A model generated the notes under the pieces. That model searched no databases and was not told the DNA's origin. It saw only the letters and a program-made list of their open reading frames with translations. The translations under genes were made by a program, and so were the position numbers. From Achromobacter pestifer (GTDB lineage Bacteria; Pseudomonadota; Gammaproteobacteria; Burkholderiales; Burkholderiaceae_B): DNA of 64,000 nt. This document shows positions 1 through 8,146 of the stretch, piece by piece. Location of the stretch: contig NZ_CADIJX010000002.1 of assembly GCF_902859625.1 (NCBI RefSeq), positions 248,001 to 312,000 of the forward strand, given 5' to 3'. Every line of letters starts with the position of its first letter. Within the stretch, counting starts at the first letter, position 1.

Positions 1-132
1 GACCGCATCAGGCTTGCCGATGCGCCAAATTTCCCGTCCGGTTTCCTAGCATGTGAGAAATGGGGACGTAGGTCTCGCACCGCAACAATGTTTCTAGCTA
101 CTGCCTGCGTTACAAAACATATCTGAACTGTC

Positions 133-450
133 ATGAACAGGCGGGGTATGCTCGATTGGAGAAAGAGGGCATCCGAAGTGCATCAGAACAATTTGATCTA
201 CAAGGGATACCGGCTTACGGCCAAGGTCTCCCGGGGCGCGGACGCTGAAGTCCAGGCGTTGCCCAGCGGCCCCGTATTCGTCGCGTCGATAATGGTGGTT
301 CAGGCTGGCGCGGTGCTGGAAGGCGGCGACGAATATCCGGTTCCCCGTTTCGCCGACGGCGGTTTTGTCTTCAGTCCGCGAGAAGCCGTGCACGCAGCCA
401 TATTGCATGGCCGCGAGATCGTTGACGGCCTGACGAACATGCCGTCCTAG
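133..450 (+). CDS. hypothetical protein, 105 aa
   Basis: Short reading frame of 105 residues that I do not recognise with confidence. It starts MNRRGMLDWR, then reads as a compact domain beginning near residue 20 (NLIYKGYRLTAKV) with alternating beta-type segments and a helical end (PREAVHAAILHGREIVDG). No signal peptide, membrane segment or metal-binding motif is visible. The layout resembles small stand-alone DUF proteins of Burkholderiales. It converges on the DUF1828-like gene, whose stop lies only a few bases away. A minus-strand frame overlaps it almost completely, but the plus frame has the more protein-like composition. Reality of the gene is likely, function unknown. Confidence 0.5.
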   Translation: MNRRGMLDWRKRASEVHQNNLIYKGYRLTAKVSRGADAEVQALPSGPVFVASIMVVQAGAVLEGGDEYPVPRFADGGFVFSPREAVHAAILHGREIVDGLTNMPS

Positions 451-1211
451 CCGGAAAAGACTTCCCGCCAATCCCGTGTCTTGGCTAGCGTCTGCACCGT
501 CGCGGACTGCTCGAGTATGGTCACGGCCTTCTTGAATTCCTCAGCCGACGCGCCGTCTTCCAAGATGACCATGCGCGAATTGCGCGCATCCGCCATTTTC
601 ACGTCCGACATCTTGCCGTGCGTCTGGTAGACCTGGGTCCAATCCATTTTCTTGCCGGCCTTGAGCGCGATCGGTTCGATGTAGGTCAGCGCCGTGCTGC
701 CGGCTGAGCGAACCGCGAACGCGAAGTCCGCCGTGTGGCCGCTACTGCCCTTGGCGCGCGCGCCCTTGACCATGCGATTCACACCGACGCCTTCGGCCAG
801 CGCACGGCCGACCTGGGCGCGGAACCGCAATTGACTGAACTTGGGCATCCACTTGGCGCACTGGAAGGACAGGGCCATCGCCAGCTTCACCGCATCCCAC
901 AGCGCTTCCTGCAACTGTTCGTTGGGGCCTGATGCGACGATCGCGCCATCGCGGTCGAAGTGCGCCAGGCTGACGCCAGGGGTTTCGTTCAACAGATCAA
1001 TGCGCTTGGCGCCCACTTCGATGCCGTAGCTGGATGCGTGCATCGAAGTCTCACAGGCGTCGGTCAGGTAGAACGACGTGTCGTCGGGATGCGCGATGAA
1101 GAAGGCGGCATGCTGGCCGTCCAGCCCCAAGGTCATGGGCGACACCGCGCGAATGGCGTGTTCACCGGCCGGCAGGACAGTCCAGCCGGAGGCTTCCAGA
1201 AAATTGCTCAT
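447..1211 (-). CDS. DUF1828-like protein, 254 aa
   Basis: Soluble 254-residue protein. The N-terminal part (about residues 1-120, FLEASGWTVLPAG...FYLTDACETSMHASSYGIEVGAKRIDLLN) fits the DUF1828 family. The remainder (about 130-250, ending TLAKTRDWREVFSG) fits the partner domain DUF1829 that often follows it. No catalytic motif is obvious. The start overlaps the stop of the upstream gene by four bases (ATGA type), so the two are almost certainly translated together. Family members are scattered through proteobacterial and phage genomes without an assigned function. The family name is from memory of the sequence style; the pairing and overlap are seen directly. Confidence 0.65.
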   Translation of the reverse strand: MSNFLEASGWTVLPAGEHAIRAVSPMTLGLDGQHAAFFIAHPDDTSFYLTDACETSMHASSYGIEVGAKRIDLLNETPGVSLAHFDRDGAIVASGPNEQLQEALWDAVKLAMALSFQCAKWMPKFSQLRFRAQVGRALAEGVGVNRMVKGARAKGSSGHTADFAFAVRSAGSTALTYIEPIALKAGKKMDWTQVYQTHGKMSDVKMADARNSRMVILEDGASAEEFKKAVTILEQSATVQTLAKTRDWREVFSG

Positions 1212-1744
1212 AGGATCAGTTCGATTTGGCGGCCTTTGAGGGGATGCGCAAATCCGCCGGCAAGCGTCAGGTTCGCTCGCGGCAGGAAGTACTGCATCAG
1301 CGCGCCGATATTGTGCAGGGCGGGCACGATGGGCTCGGCATAGCCTTCGCCTTCGTCCACCCAGATATGTTCATGACTGCGGTCTGCCAGCGGCTTGCGG
1401 TATTGCGGCCGGCCCACGCCCACCAAGCTGGTGTGGAAGGAATCGTCCGTGTCCACGCCAAACACCCGGTGCGGGCCGACAAACAGGCTGGCACAGAACG
1501 CTTCCGTCAGGAAGATCGTGGCCTGGCCGTGCACGGCGGTGCGGGCACCGCGATAGGTCAGCCGGAAAATCACGTCGTCGCGCACGTCGCCCTTGACCTT
1601 GCACGCACAGGCGAACTCCATCCATTGGAGGTTGTTGGCGGCGGGCTTGGGAATCCAGGAGATCGGTTTAACGGTTTCCTTGGGTTCGGCAAGGATCTCT
1701 TGCACCTCATCAACGGTGATTAACGGTTCGAACTTGTTGGCCAT
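1208..1744 (-). CDS. hypothetical protein, 178 aa, first gene of a two-gene unit
   Basis: 178-residue soluble protein starting MANKFEPLITVDEVQEIL. It is rich in aromatic and beta-type segments in the middle (DVIFRLTYRGARTAVHG, HRVFGVDTDD, HEHIWVDEGEGYAEP) and has no signal peptide or membrane helix. I do not recognise the family. It overlaps the following DUF1828-like gene by four bases, so the products probably act together. A LexA-type palindrome lies about 140 bases upstream of the start (1878-1893), which may mean expression under DNA damage. Function could be stress-, phage- or plasmid-related; the sequence alone does not say. Confidence 0.6.
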   Translation of the reverse strand: MANKFEPLITVDEVQEILAEPKETVKPISWIPKPAANNLQWMEFACACKVKGDVRDDVIFRLTYRGARTAVHGQATIFLTEAFCASLFVGPHRVFGVDTDDSFHTSLVGVGRPQYRKPLADRSHEHIWVDEGEGYAEPIVPALHNIGALMQYFLPRANLTLAGGFAHPLKGRQIELIL

Positions 1745-1866
1745 GGAACAGATCTAGGGTCTTGGAATTGCGCTGCGGATGCGCTGCGCCGCTCGCGACA
1801 GGGCGCAGGGAACTCATGCGCGCAAACAGTGCGAGGGGGCGTAATCTTACAAGATGAAGATGGTGG

Positions 1867-1904
1867 GCTCGCTTTGACTGTATATCCATACAGCCAAAGC
1901 GAGC
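1867..1904. promoter_or_regulatory. LexA-type palindrome inside a longer inverted repeat
   Basis: The 16-mer CTGTATATCCATACAG at 1878-1893 matches the SOS-box form CTGT-N8-ACAG exactly. It is nested in a second inverted repeat, GCTCGCTTTG (1867-1876) and CAAAGCGAGC (1895-1904), so the whole can fold into a 16-pair hairpin with one A/C mismatch. It lies between the 3' end of the YpfJ-like gene and the start of the DUF1828 unit. It has no T-run on either side, so a simple terminator is less likely than an operator, although it could serve as both. Confidence 0.5.
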
Positions 1905-1928
1905 GAGCAAAAGCAGATCAGCGGTGGT

Positions 1929-2783
1929 TCAAAGCGAACTGGCTGCGAACGTATCGCATTGCTTGATGTTGCCGCTTTCCAGGCCCCGCTTGAACCAGCG
2001 CACGCGCTGAGCCGACGAGCCATGCGTGAACGAGTCCGGCACGGCATAACCCTGGGCCTGCTTTTGCAGGCGATCGTCGCCAATGGCAGTGGCCGCAGCC
2101 AGTGCTTCTTCGACGTCGCCGCCCTCCAGGATGTTGCGTGCGGCGTTGGCGCGTTGCGCCCACAGTCCGGCAAAGCAATCGGCCTGAAGTTCCACACGCA
2201 CCGACAGCGCGTTGGCTTGCGAAGGATTGCGGCGGCGCAACTGGTCCACCTGGTCCGATATGCCCAGCAGATGCTGCACGTGGTGGCCGACTTCATGCGC
2301 AATCACATAGGCCTGGGCGAAGTCGCCCGGCGCCTTGAACTTGTTCTGCAATTCGTCGAAGAACGCCAGGTCGATGTACACCTTGCTGTCGCCGGGGCAG
2401 TAGAACGGACCCATCGCGGATTGGCCCGTACCGCAGGCCGTGGGCGTGGCGCCGCGGAACAACACAAGCTTGGGTGCGACGTACTGGCGGTTGAGATCTT
2501 TTTGGAAGATCCCGCTCCAGGTGTCTTCGGTTTCGCCCAGCACCTTGGCCACGAAGCGGGCTTGCGGATCGTCGACGGGCGGTCGCGTGGCGGGCGCCTG
2601 CTGCTGGGTTGCGGGTGGTCCTTCGGCCATTTGCAGGACCACGCTGGGATCCACGCCAAAGTACATGGCCACCAACGCAAGTACTATCGTACCGATGCCT
2701 ATGGTTCCACGGCCGCCGATACGTGGGCCACTGGCTCGTCGGTCTTCCACATTGTCGCTTTCACGCGAGTCATCGAGGCGCAT
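1929..2783 (-). CDS. neutral zinc metallopeptidase, YpfJ family
   Basis: 284-residue predicted membrane-anchored zinc peptidase. The N-terminus is short and charged, followed by a single transmembrane helix (residues about 27-45, GTIGIGTIVLALVAMYFGV). A Pro/Gln-rich linker (about 55-72) then leads to the peptidase domain. The metal site is the HEVGHH motif at residues 163-168 (HExxH), preceded by the family segments FRGATPTACGTGQSAMGPFYC and YIDLAFFDEL, which are typical of YpfJ (neutral_zn_peptidase, COG2321). The substrate is unknown in the family. Its length matches E. coli YpfJ. It is divergent from the YciO-like gene, with 86 bases between the two starts. Confidence 0.9.
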   Translation of the reverse strand: MRLDDSRESDNVEDRRASGPRIGGRGTIGIGTIVLALVAMYFGVDPSVVLQMAEGPPATQQQAPATRPPVDDPQARFVAKVLGETEDTWSGIFQKDLNRQYVAPKLVLFRGATPTACGTGQSAMGPFYCPGDSKVYIDLAFFDELQNKFKAPGDFAQAYVIAHEVGHHVQHLLGISDQVDQLRRRNPSQANALSVRVELQADCFAGLWAQRANAARNILEGGDVEEALAAATAIGDDRLQKQAQGYAVPDSFTHGSSAQRVRWFKRGLESGNIKQCDTFAASSL

Positions 2784-2869
2784 ACTGTTTCTCCGGGCGG
2801 GTCGGCGTTCCCGCCATTTTGCATCGCCGCGCTGTACTGGGCGGCATTCAAGAGTGTTAGGATAAACCC

Positions 2870-3496
2870 ATGGCCCTGCATTTATCTATTCATCCCGCGA
2901 ATCCTCAACCTCGCCTGCTCAAGCAGGCAGCCCAATGGCTGAACGATGGGGGCCTTGTGGCCGTACCCACCGATTCCAGCTACGCCGTTGTCGCGCGGCT
3001 GGACGACAAGGACGCCGCAGACGGCTTGCGCCGGCTACGTGGCCTGGACGAAAGACATCACCTGACGCTGCTTTGCCGCGATCTCGCCGAAATCGGCCAC
3101 TTCGCGCGCGTGGACAACAAACAATACCGCTTGTTGAAGGCGGCAACACCGGGCCCGTGGACCTTCATTCTTGAAGCCACCAAGGAAGTGCCGCGACGGG
3201 TATCGCACCCATCCCGCAAGACCATCGGCATCCGCGTGCCGGATCACGTCGTCATGTTGGGCCTGCTTGAGCAAGTGGGGGCGCCTTTGCTTTCCACGAC
3301 GCTCATCCCCAAGGACGAAACCGACGCCTTGAACGACGCCGAAGACATCCGCGCACGCTACGACCACGATCTGGCTGCCATCATCGACGCGGGCGCTTGC
3401 CCTCAATCGCCAACCACCGTGATCGACCTGACCAGCGATGATCCGGTGGTGGTGCGCGTCGGCCGCGGCGATCCGGCCACGCTTGGCCTTGCCTGA
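2870..3496 (+). CDS. YciO/Sua5/YrdC-family protein (L-threonylcarbamoyladenylate synthase-like)
   Basis: 208 residues forming a single YrdC/Sua5 domain, which binds ATP, L-threonine and RNA. Family hallmarks are GGLVAVPTDSSYAVVARLDD near residues 27-46, HHLTLLCRDL near 62-71, PGPWTFILEA near 95-104, and KTIGIRVPDH near 115-124. The length and missing C-terminal extension match E. coli YciO rather than the t6A enzyme TsaC/Sua5, so the exact activity (t6A precursor formation or something related) is uncertain. A YciO-like role is my preferred reading. A site-2 protease gene follows 72 bases downstream, with a perfect 10-bp hairpin between the two. Confidence 0.85.
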   Translation: MALHLSIHPANPQPRLLKQAAQWLNDGGLVAVPTDSSYAVVARLDDKDAADGLRRLRGLDERHHLTLLCRDLAEIGHFARVDNKQYRLLKAATPGPWTFILEATKEVPRRVSHPSRKTIGIRVPDHVVMLGLLEQVGAPLLSTTLIPKDETDALNDAEDIRARYDHDLAAIIDAGACPQSPTTVIDLTSDDPVVVRVGRGDPATLGLA

Positions 3497-3520
3497 CTTC
3501 CCCTTTTACTGCAATGCCTC

Positions 3521-3544
3521 GCGTGCCGGCGCTTGCCGGCACGC
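3521..3544. terminator. perfect 10-bp stem-loop in the intergenic gap
   Basis: GCGTGCCGGC (3521-3530) and GCCGGCACGC (3535-3544) are exact inverted repeats around the 4-base loop GCTT. There is no T-run on the plus strand, so intrinsic termination is doubtful. It may attenuate or stabilise the yciO-like transcript, or be a dispersed GC palindrome. Confidence 0.3.
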
Positions 3545-3568
3545 GGCTCATCTACAATCCGGTTCGCC

Positions 3569-4216
3569 ATGAACGACATCATCCAAACCATTGCGGTCTA
3601 CGCGATACCGGTTATCTTCGCCATCACCTTGCACGAAGCCGCACATGGCTACGTCGCGCGGATGTTCGGCGACCCGACGGCCTACGAGGCCGGCCGCGTC
3701 AGCCTGAACCCGATGCGCCATATCGACCCCGTCGGCACACTGCTGGTGCCGGTGGTCATCCTGCTGGCGTCCAAACTGCTGGGCAGCCCGGGCATGCTGT
3801 TTGGCTGGGCCAAACCGGTGCCGGTGGATTTCGGCCGCTTGCGCCGCCCCAAGCGCGACATGCTGTGGGTGGCACTGGCGGGGCCTGCCGCCAATTTGCT
3901 GATGGCAATCCTGTGGGCGTTCTCGCTGCGCATGATGCTGGAATCCGGCATGCAGGAGTCTTTCTGGTTCCAGATGGGTGTGGCCGGGGTGAACATCAAC
4001 CTGGTGCTGATGGCGCTGAATTTGCTGCCGATCCTGCCGCTGGATGGGGGACGCATCCTGTTCAGCCTGCTGCCGAACCGCCTGGCCTGGCAATACTCGA
4101 AAATCGAGCCATATGGCCTGATGATCGTCATCGTCCTTCTAGTGACCGACGTGCTCTGGCTTCTGATGCGTCCGGTGTACGAATTTGGAACGACTATCGT
4201 TCAGTGGTTTCTTTAG
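3569..4216 (+). CDS. site-2 protease family membrane metalloprotease (M50)
   Basis: 215-residue intramembrane zinc protease. It has five or six hydrophobic segments. The first carries the zinc motif HEAAH (residues 22-26 of MNDIIQTIAVYAIPVIFAITLHEAAHG). A later segment, NLVLMALNLLPILPLDGGRI, carries the LDGG aspartate that completes the metal site in this family. PDZ and other regulatory domains are absent, as in the compact bacterial YwhC/Rip-like group (COG1994). The ATG at 3569 is preferred over an upstream TTG because it begins exactly at the conserved N-terminus. The gene lies just upstream of dapA. The substrate is unknown. Confidence 0.88.
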   Translation: MNDIIQTIAVYAIPVIFAITLHEAAHGYVARMFGDPTAYEAGRVSLNPMRHIDPVGTLLVPVVILLASKLLGSPGMLFGWAKPVPVDFGRLRRPKRDMLWVALAGPAANLLMAILWAFSLRMMLESGMQESFWFQMGVAGVNINLVLMALNLLPILPLDGGRILFSLLPNRLAWQYSKIEPYGLMIVIVLLVTDVLWLLMRPVYEFGTTIVQWFL

Positions 4217-4303
4217 GATTCCGGCCAATTTCCGTTAAACTCAGCGGTTTCATTGATTCTGGCCCTGAGGCATCCTGCCATGGGGCGTTGGAGCCCTACA
4301 TTT

Positions 4304-5209
4304 ATGGCATCCCCTGCAACCGCCGCAGGCGTTAATTTCCAGGGCAGCTTGGTGGCCCTGGTCACTCCCATGCAGCCCGATGGCAGCCTGGATTACGCAG
4401 CTTATCGGTCATTGATCGACTGGCACGTCCAGGAAGGAACCGACGCGCTGGTGGTGGTGGGCACCACCGGGGAGTCACCCACGGTCTCCATGGAAGAGCA
4501 CGCGGAATTGATCCGCGTCGCGGTTGAACATGCCGCTGGCCGCATCCCGGTCATTGCTGGCGTGGGCGCCAACTCCACCGACGAAGCCATCCACCTGACG
4601 CGCCACGCCAAGGCAGTGGGCGCGCAGGCCGGCCTGTCGGTCGTTCCCTATTACAACAAGCCTTCGCAAGAAGGTCTGTACCGCCATTTCCGCACCATCG
4701 CGGAAGCCGTCGATCTGCCAACGATCCTGTACAACGTGCCGGGTCGCACCGTTGCTGACATGAGCAACGAAACGGTTCTGCGCCTGGCGCAGGTGCCTGG
4801 CATCATCGGCATCAAGGACGCCACCGGCGACATCGCCCGCGGCGGCCTGCTGCTGCGCGAAGCGCCCGCAAGCTTCCAGGTGTTCAGCGGTGATGACCCC
4901 ACTGCCGCTGCCCTGATCCTGCTGGGTGCGCGCGGCAACATTTCCGTGACCGCCAACGTGGCGCCCAAGCTGATGCACGACCTCTGTGCAGCAGCCCTTG
5001 CCGGCGATGTGCCGAAGGTGCGTGAACTAAACGCCTTCCTGGCGCGTCTGAACAAGGCTTTGTTCGTTGAAGCCAATCCCATCCCCGTCAAGTGGGCGTT
5101 GGCCGAAATGGGCCACGGCGCACTGGGCTACCGGCTCCCGCTGGTTGAACTGGGATCGCAGAACCACGAAGTCGTGCGTCGCGCGCTCCAGGAAACGGGT
5201 CTGCTCTAA
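4304..5209 (+). CDS. dapA: 4-hydroxy-tetrahydrodipicolinate synthase
   Basis: Condenses pyruvate with aspartate semialdehyde, the first committed step towards diaminopimelate and lysine. The 301-residue chain is a single TIM barrel. GTTGESPT at 53-60 is the carboxylate-binding loop. Tyr117 (VVPYYNKP) and Tyr143 (ILYNVPGRT) are the catalytic-triad tyrosines, and Lys171 ([11 protein letters not shown]) forms the Schiff base. All expected residues are present and the length is normal. The ATG at 4304 fits the family N-terminus better than a farther upstream start. bamC follows after only 17 bases, the usual dapA-bamC operon. lysC, another gene of the same pathway, lies at the far end of the window. 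Confidence 0.97.
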   Translation: MASPATAAGVNFQGSLVALVTPMQPDGSLDYAAYRSLIDWHVQEGTDALVVVGTTGESPTVSMEEHAELIRVAVEHAAGRIPVIAGVGANSTDEAIHLTRHAKAVGAQAGLSVVPYYNKPSQEGLYRHFRTIAEAVDLPTILYNVPGRTVADMSNETVLRLAQVPGIIGIKDATGDIARGGLLLREAPASFQVFSGDDPTAAALILLGARGNISVTANVAPKLMHDLCAAALAGDVPKVRELNAFLARLNKALFVEANPIPVKWALAEMGHGALGYRLPLVELGSQNHEVVRRALQETGLL

Positions 5210-5226
5210 ATATCGTGAGGATACGT

Positions 5227-6351
5227 ATGAACAAGCGTCATGCCGGTTTGTCGGCATTGATGTCTCTGGTGTTGTTGGCCGGTTGCAGTGAGGTCAATCA
5301 ATTCCTGGGCAATGAAGAATCCGTCAACTACAAGAGCGCCGTCACCCAGCGTGGAGAGCCTCTGAGCATCCCGCCGGATCTGACTCAGGCCAACAGCGAC
5401 CCGCGTTATCGCGCGCCCGCTTCAGGCTCGACGACGTACTCGCAGTTCCAGCAACAGGGCCAGGCGCAAGCCACCGCCCCGAAAACCAGCAACGTGCTTC
5501 CTGGCCGCCAGGACATGCGCGTCGAGCGTGACGGCGACCTGCGCTGGCTGGTCGTTGACCGTGCTCCCGAAGACGTCTTCCCGCGTTTGGTCGACTTCTG
5601 GACCGAAAACGGCTTTACCGTCGCCAGCAACAATCCTGGCGCTGGCCTGATCGAAACCGACTGGGCGGAAAACCGCGCCAAGATCCCGGAAAGCTGGCTG
5701 CGCCAAGCCCTGGGCGCGGTGCTGGAATCGGCCTGGGATAGCGGCGAACGCGAGAAATTCCGTACCCGCGTCGAGCGCGTCAATGGTCATACCGAAGTCT
5801 ATGTCAGCCATCGCCAGATGCTCGAAAAGCGCGTCGGCACCGATGGCGGTCAAGTGCAATGGCAGAACGGCAAGGAAGATCCGGGCCTGAACGCCGCCAT
5901 GCTGGCCCGCATGATGGTCTACCTGGGTTCCGACGTGGACAATGCCCGCAAGCTGGTGCAGCAGGCTGAGGCCGCGCCGCAGAAGCCCGCGGTGCAGGAA
6001 GACGTGCGTACGCAAGGCTCTTCGTTGCTGGTTGCCGAATCGTTTGACCGCGCATGGCGCCGTGTTGGCGTGGCGCTGGATGGCGGTGGCTTTGCCGTCG
6101 ATGACCGCGACCGTTCTGCCGGCGACTACTTCGTACGCTATGTCGATACCGACACGGGCGAGAAGAACGAACAGCCGGGCTTCTTCAGCCGCATGTTCTC
6201 GGGCGACAAGAAGGCCGAGGCTGCGCAATACCGCATCCACCTGGCCGCCACGGGCGATCAGACCACGGTGACGGTGTTGGACTCTACCGGTGCCCGCGAC
6301 AACAGCGCCACGGCCCAGCGCCTGCTGAGCGTCTTGAAGGACAAGATGTAA
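5227..6351 (+). CDS. bamC: outer membrane protein assembly factor BamC (lipoprotein)
   Basis: Accessory lipoprotein of the Bam complex, which inserts beta-barrel proteins into the outer membrane. The 374-residue precursor starts MNKRHAGLSALMSLVLLAGC. The lipobox LLAGC places the lipidated cysteine at about residue 20. The following unstructured segment (ESVNYKSAVTQRGEPLSIPPDL) is the conserved region that contacts BamD. Two helix-grip domains follow (about 95-200 and 250-374). The ATG at 5227 is preceded by a GTGAGG ribosome-binding site. It is transcribed with dapA, and a strong hairpin terminator lies 40 bases downstream. Confidence 0.93.
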   Translation: MNKRHAGLSALMSLVLLAGCSEVNQFLGNEESVNYKSAVTQRGEPLSIPPDLTQANSDPRYRAPASGSTTYSQFQQQGQAQATAPKTSNVLPGRQDMRVERDGDLRWLVVDRAPEDVFPRLVDFWTENGFTVASNNPGAGLIETDWAENRAKIPESWLRQALGAVLESAWDSGEREKFRTRVERVNGHTEVYVSHRQMLEKRVGTDGGQVQWQNGKEDPGLNAAMLARMMVYLGSDVDNARKLVQQAEAAPQKPAVQEDVRTQGSSLLVAESFDRAWRRVGVALDGGGFAVDDRDRSAGDYFVRYVDTDTGEKNEQPGFFSRMFSGDKKAEAAQYRIHLAATGDQTTVTVLDSTGARDNSATAQRLLSVLKDKM

Positions 6352-6390
6352 AGTGCGCCAAGCCGGTGCCTTGGCGCCGGTTTGATGTGA

Positions 6391-6420
6391 AAGGCCCCCT
6401 TGCCGGGGGCCTTTTTCTTT
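6391..6420 (+). terminator. rho-independent terminator of dapA-bamC
   Basis: Nine-base arms AAGGCCCCC (6391-6399) and GGGGGCCTT (6405-6413), followed by a T-rich tail (TTTTTCTTT). Confidence 0.9.
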
Positions 6421-6435
6421 GGCGGCGATAGACGC

Positions 6436-6474
6436 AAAAAAAGCCCCGGCAGTTTGACTGCCGGGGCTTTTTCA
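6436..6474. terminator. bidirectional terminator
   Basis: Stem AAAGCCCCGGCAG / CTGCCGGGGCTTT with a 5-base loop. It is flanked by an A-run on the left and a T-run on the right, so it can stop transcripts from both bamC (+) and the small lipoprotein gene (-). Confidence 0.88.
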
Positions 6475-6507
6475 CGTCTTCAGAGCGGGGGTTCGTCTCT
6501 GTTTTTA

Positions 6508-6735
6508 TTAAGACGCGGGCGTGGTCGAGCCGCCCGGGGTGTTCGATCCGCCACCAGGCGTGGTGCCGGGGGTGGGGGCCGGAGCCGGCGACGTCGCCGG
6601 AGGCGTGGTGGAGGGTGCAGGTGTGCTTGCGCCCGGAGTGGGGTTGGTCGCGGGCGCCGGGGCATCTTCCTTCTTGTTGCAAGCGCTGAGCGAGACTGCC
6701 AGCACCGAGGCAATAATCAAGGTTTTGCTCATCAT
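6508..6735 (-). CDS. small Pro/Thr-rich lipoprotein
   Basis: 75-residue precursor. The signal sequence is MMSKTLIIASVLAVSLSAC with lipobox LSAC, so lipidation falls near Cys19. The remaining ~55 residues are a low-complexity tail of Pro, Thr, Ala, Gly and Ser (repeats of the PAPATNPTPGAS and TPGGGSNTPGG kind) after a short charged KKEDAP segment. No folded domain is visible. The tail suggests a flexible linker or periplasmic spacer anchored in a membrane. An AGGAG ribosome-binding site sits 7 bases before the first of two adjacent ATGs. It ends just before the bidirectional terminator. Function unknown. Confidence 0.75.
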   Translation of the reverse strand: MMSKTLIIASVLAVSLSACNKKEDAPAPATNPTPGASTPAPSTTPPATSPAPAPTPGTTPGGGSNTPGGSTTPAS

Positions 6736-6952
6736 TTTTGGACTCCTGTAGATGACGACTCTTGAAACCCCCTTAGGGGAAACCAGAACTCAGGCTACAG
6801 GAAGCCGACGCTCGATCGCGTGTAAAAGTTAAAAAGGTCGCATCCCAACGGCAACAAACCTTTCAGCTCCGTGTTATGTCTTTCCTTATGTGACCGGAAG
6901 CATAGACCTGATTGCTTTCTGTGCAAGTCAGATACGCGCAGGTGTCTGGATA

Positions 6953-8146
6953 CTACGCCGCGACGTAGTGAATCCACCCCGAATCCAACCAATCCGCCAG
7001 ACATGACCGTGCGTCGTCCGAAAGCTTGGCGCAAGCCGGGTCCGAGCAATCCAGGCTGCGCGCGTCTGCCAGCGTACGCAGCGCGGCTTCGGCGGGCGTC
7101 ATCGCGGTTTCACCGTTGATGAACAGTTGCTTGCCGCGATACAGCATGCGGCTGCGGCGATCCAGCACAAGGCGGCCGGATGCAGGCCAGTCCTCTTCAA
7201 GATCCACGTTCATGCCGTCGGGTGCGTCGAACACGCTGAGGTTGTGGGGCTCGGTGAGCCAGCAGCCCAAAAAGCGTGAAGCCAGCGCATCGTCGAAGCG
7301 CAGCTTTTCAACGGTTTCAAGCGTGGCAGCCACCAGGGCATCGGGCAGGGCAGCCGGGGTGTCGACGGCCGGTTGGCCCGGATCCCGGTAGACGGCCGAC
7401 AGCTTCGGGCCGGGCAAGGCCGGTTCGCCGTAAGGACCACCCAGCAGCCCGACGCGCGCCATGACCTGATCGGCGGCGGCTTCCAGCAGACCGCGCGCAA
7501 GCGTCGCCTGCGTGGGGGCGCGGAAACCGATCGAGATCGTCATGCAGCCATCGCCCACGGCGATGCCGTCATGGGCAGCCTGCGGCGGCAGGTAAAGCAT
7601 GTCGCCAGGGGCCAGCACGGCTTTTTCCTCGGGCTGGAAATTGCTGAGGATCTTCAGCGGCAGACCCTCTTCCAGCGACAGGTCTTTCTGGCGGCCGTAG
7701 CTCCATTCACGTTCGCCTGCGGCTTGCAGCAGGAACACGTCATAGCTGTCGAAGTGCGGGCCCACGCCGCCGCCGTGGCTGGCGATGCTGATCATTACGT
7801 CATCCAGGCGGGCGTCGGGAATGAAGCGGAACAGTCCCATCAGTTCGGACGCCGCATCGCTCAGCAGGTCCACGCTTTGCACCAACAGCGTCCAGTCCCC
7901 TTCATTGTCTTTGGGCAGACGGGCGAACGGGCCATTCTCCATTTGCCATTCACCGTTCTCACGCCAGATCAGGCGCGATTCCACGTCATCGCGGCGTGCC
8001 AGCTTCTTGATGGCGGCAATGGTCAGCGGCGGCTTGAAGTTGGGGATGGCCTGGCGGATCAGCAGCGGCTTGCGCTGCCAATAGCGGCGCATGAAGTCGT
8101 TGGGGCTTTGGTTGCCCAGCAGCGGCAGGCGTTGGTCGAGGTTCAT
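6953..8146 (-). CDS. roxA: ribosomal protein uL16 arginine hydroxylase RoxA/YcfD-type (JmjC cupin)
   Basis: Fe(II)/2-oxoglutarate oxygenase of the ribosomal oxygenase group. E. coli YcfD hydroxylates an arginine of ribosomal protein uL16. The 397-residue chain has a cupin/JmjC domain at about 95-220 with the iron ligands His131 and Asp133 in [10 protein letters not shown], and a third ligand His192 in [10 protein letters not shown]-terminal winged-helix-like region follows (about 290-397), as in YcfD. Length and motifs match the family (E. coli 373 aa). The start overlaps the stop of mutS by four bases, so it is probably co-translated with mutS. Confidence 0.88.
   Translation of the reverse strand: MNLDQRLPLLGNQSPNDFMRRYWQRKPLLIRQAIPNFKPPLTIAAIKKLARRDDVESRLIWRENGEWQMENGPFARLPKDNEGDWTLLVQSVDLLSDAASELMGLFRFIPDARLDDVMISIASHGGGVGPHFDSYDVFLLQAAGEREWSYGRQKDLSLEEGLPLKILSNFQPEEKAVLAPGDMLYLPPQAAHDGIAVGDGCMTISIGFRAPTQATLARGLLEAAADQVMARVGLLGGPYGEPALPGPKLSAVYRDPGQPAVDTPAALPDALVAATLETVEKLRFDDALASRFLGCWLTEPHNLSVFDAPDGMNVDLEEDWPASGRLVLDRRSRMLYRGKQLFINGETAMTPAEAALRTLADARSLDCSDPACAKLSDDARSCLADWLDSGWIHYVAA

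Noticed and set aside
6765-6782. Recurring CCCCTTAGGGG-like motif (also near 14131 and 17703)
   Set aside because: Short GC palindromes with differing sequence and context; no consistent position relative to genes.
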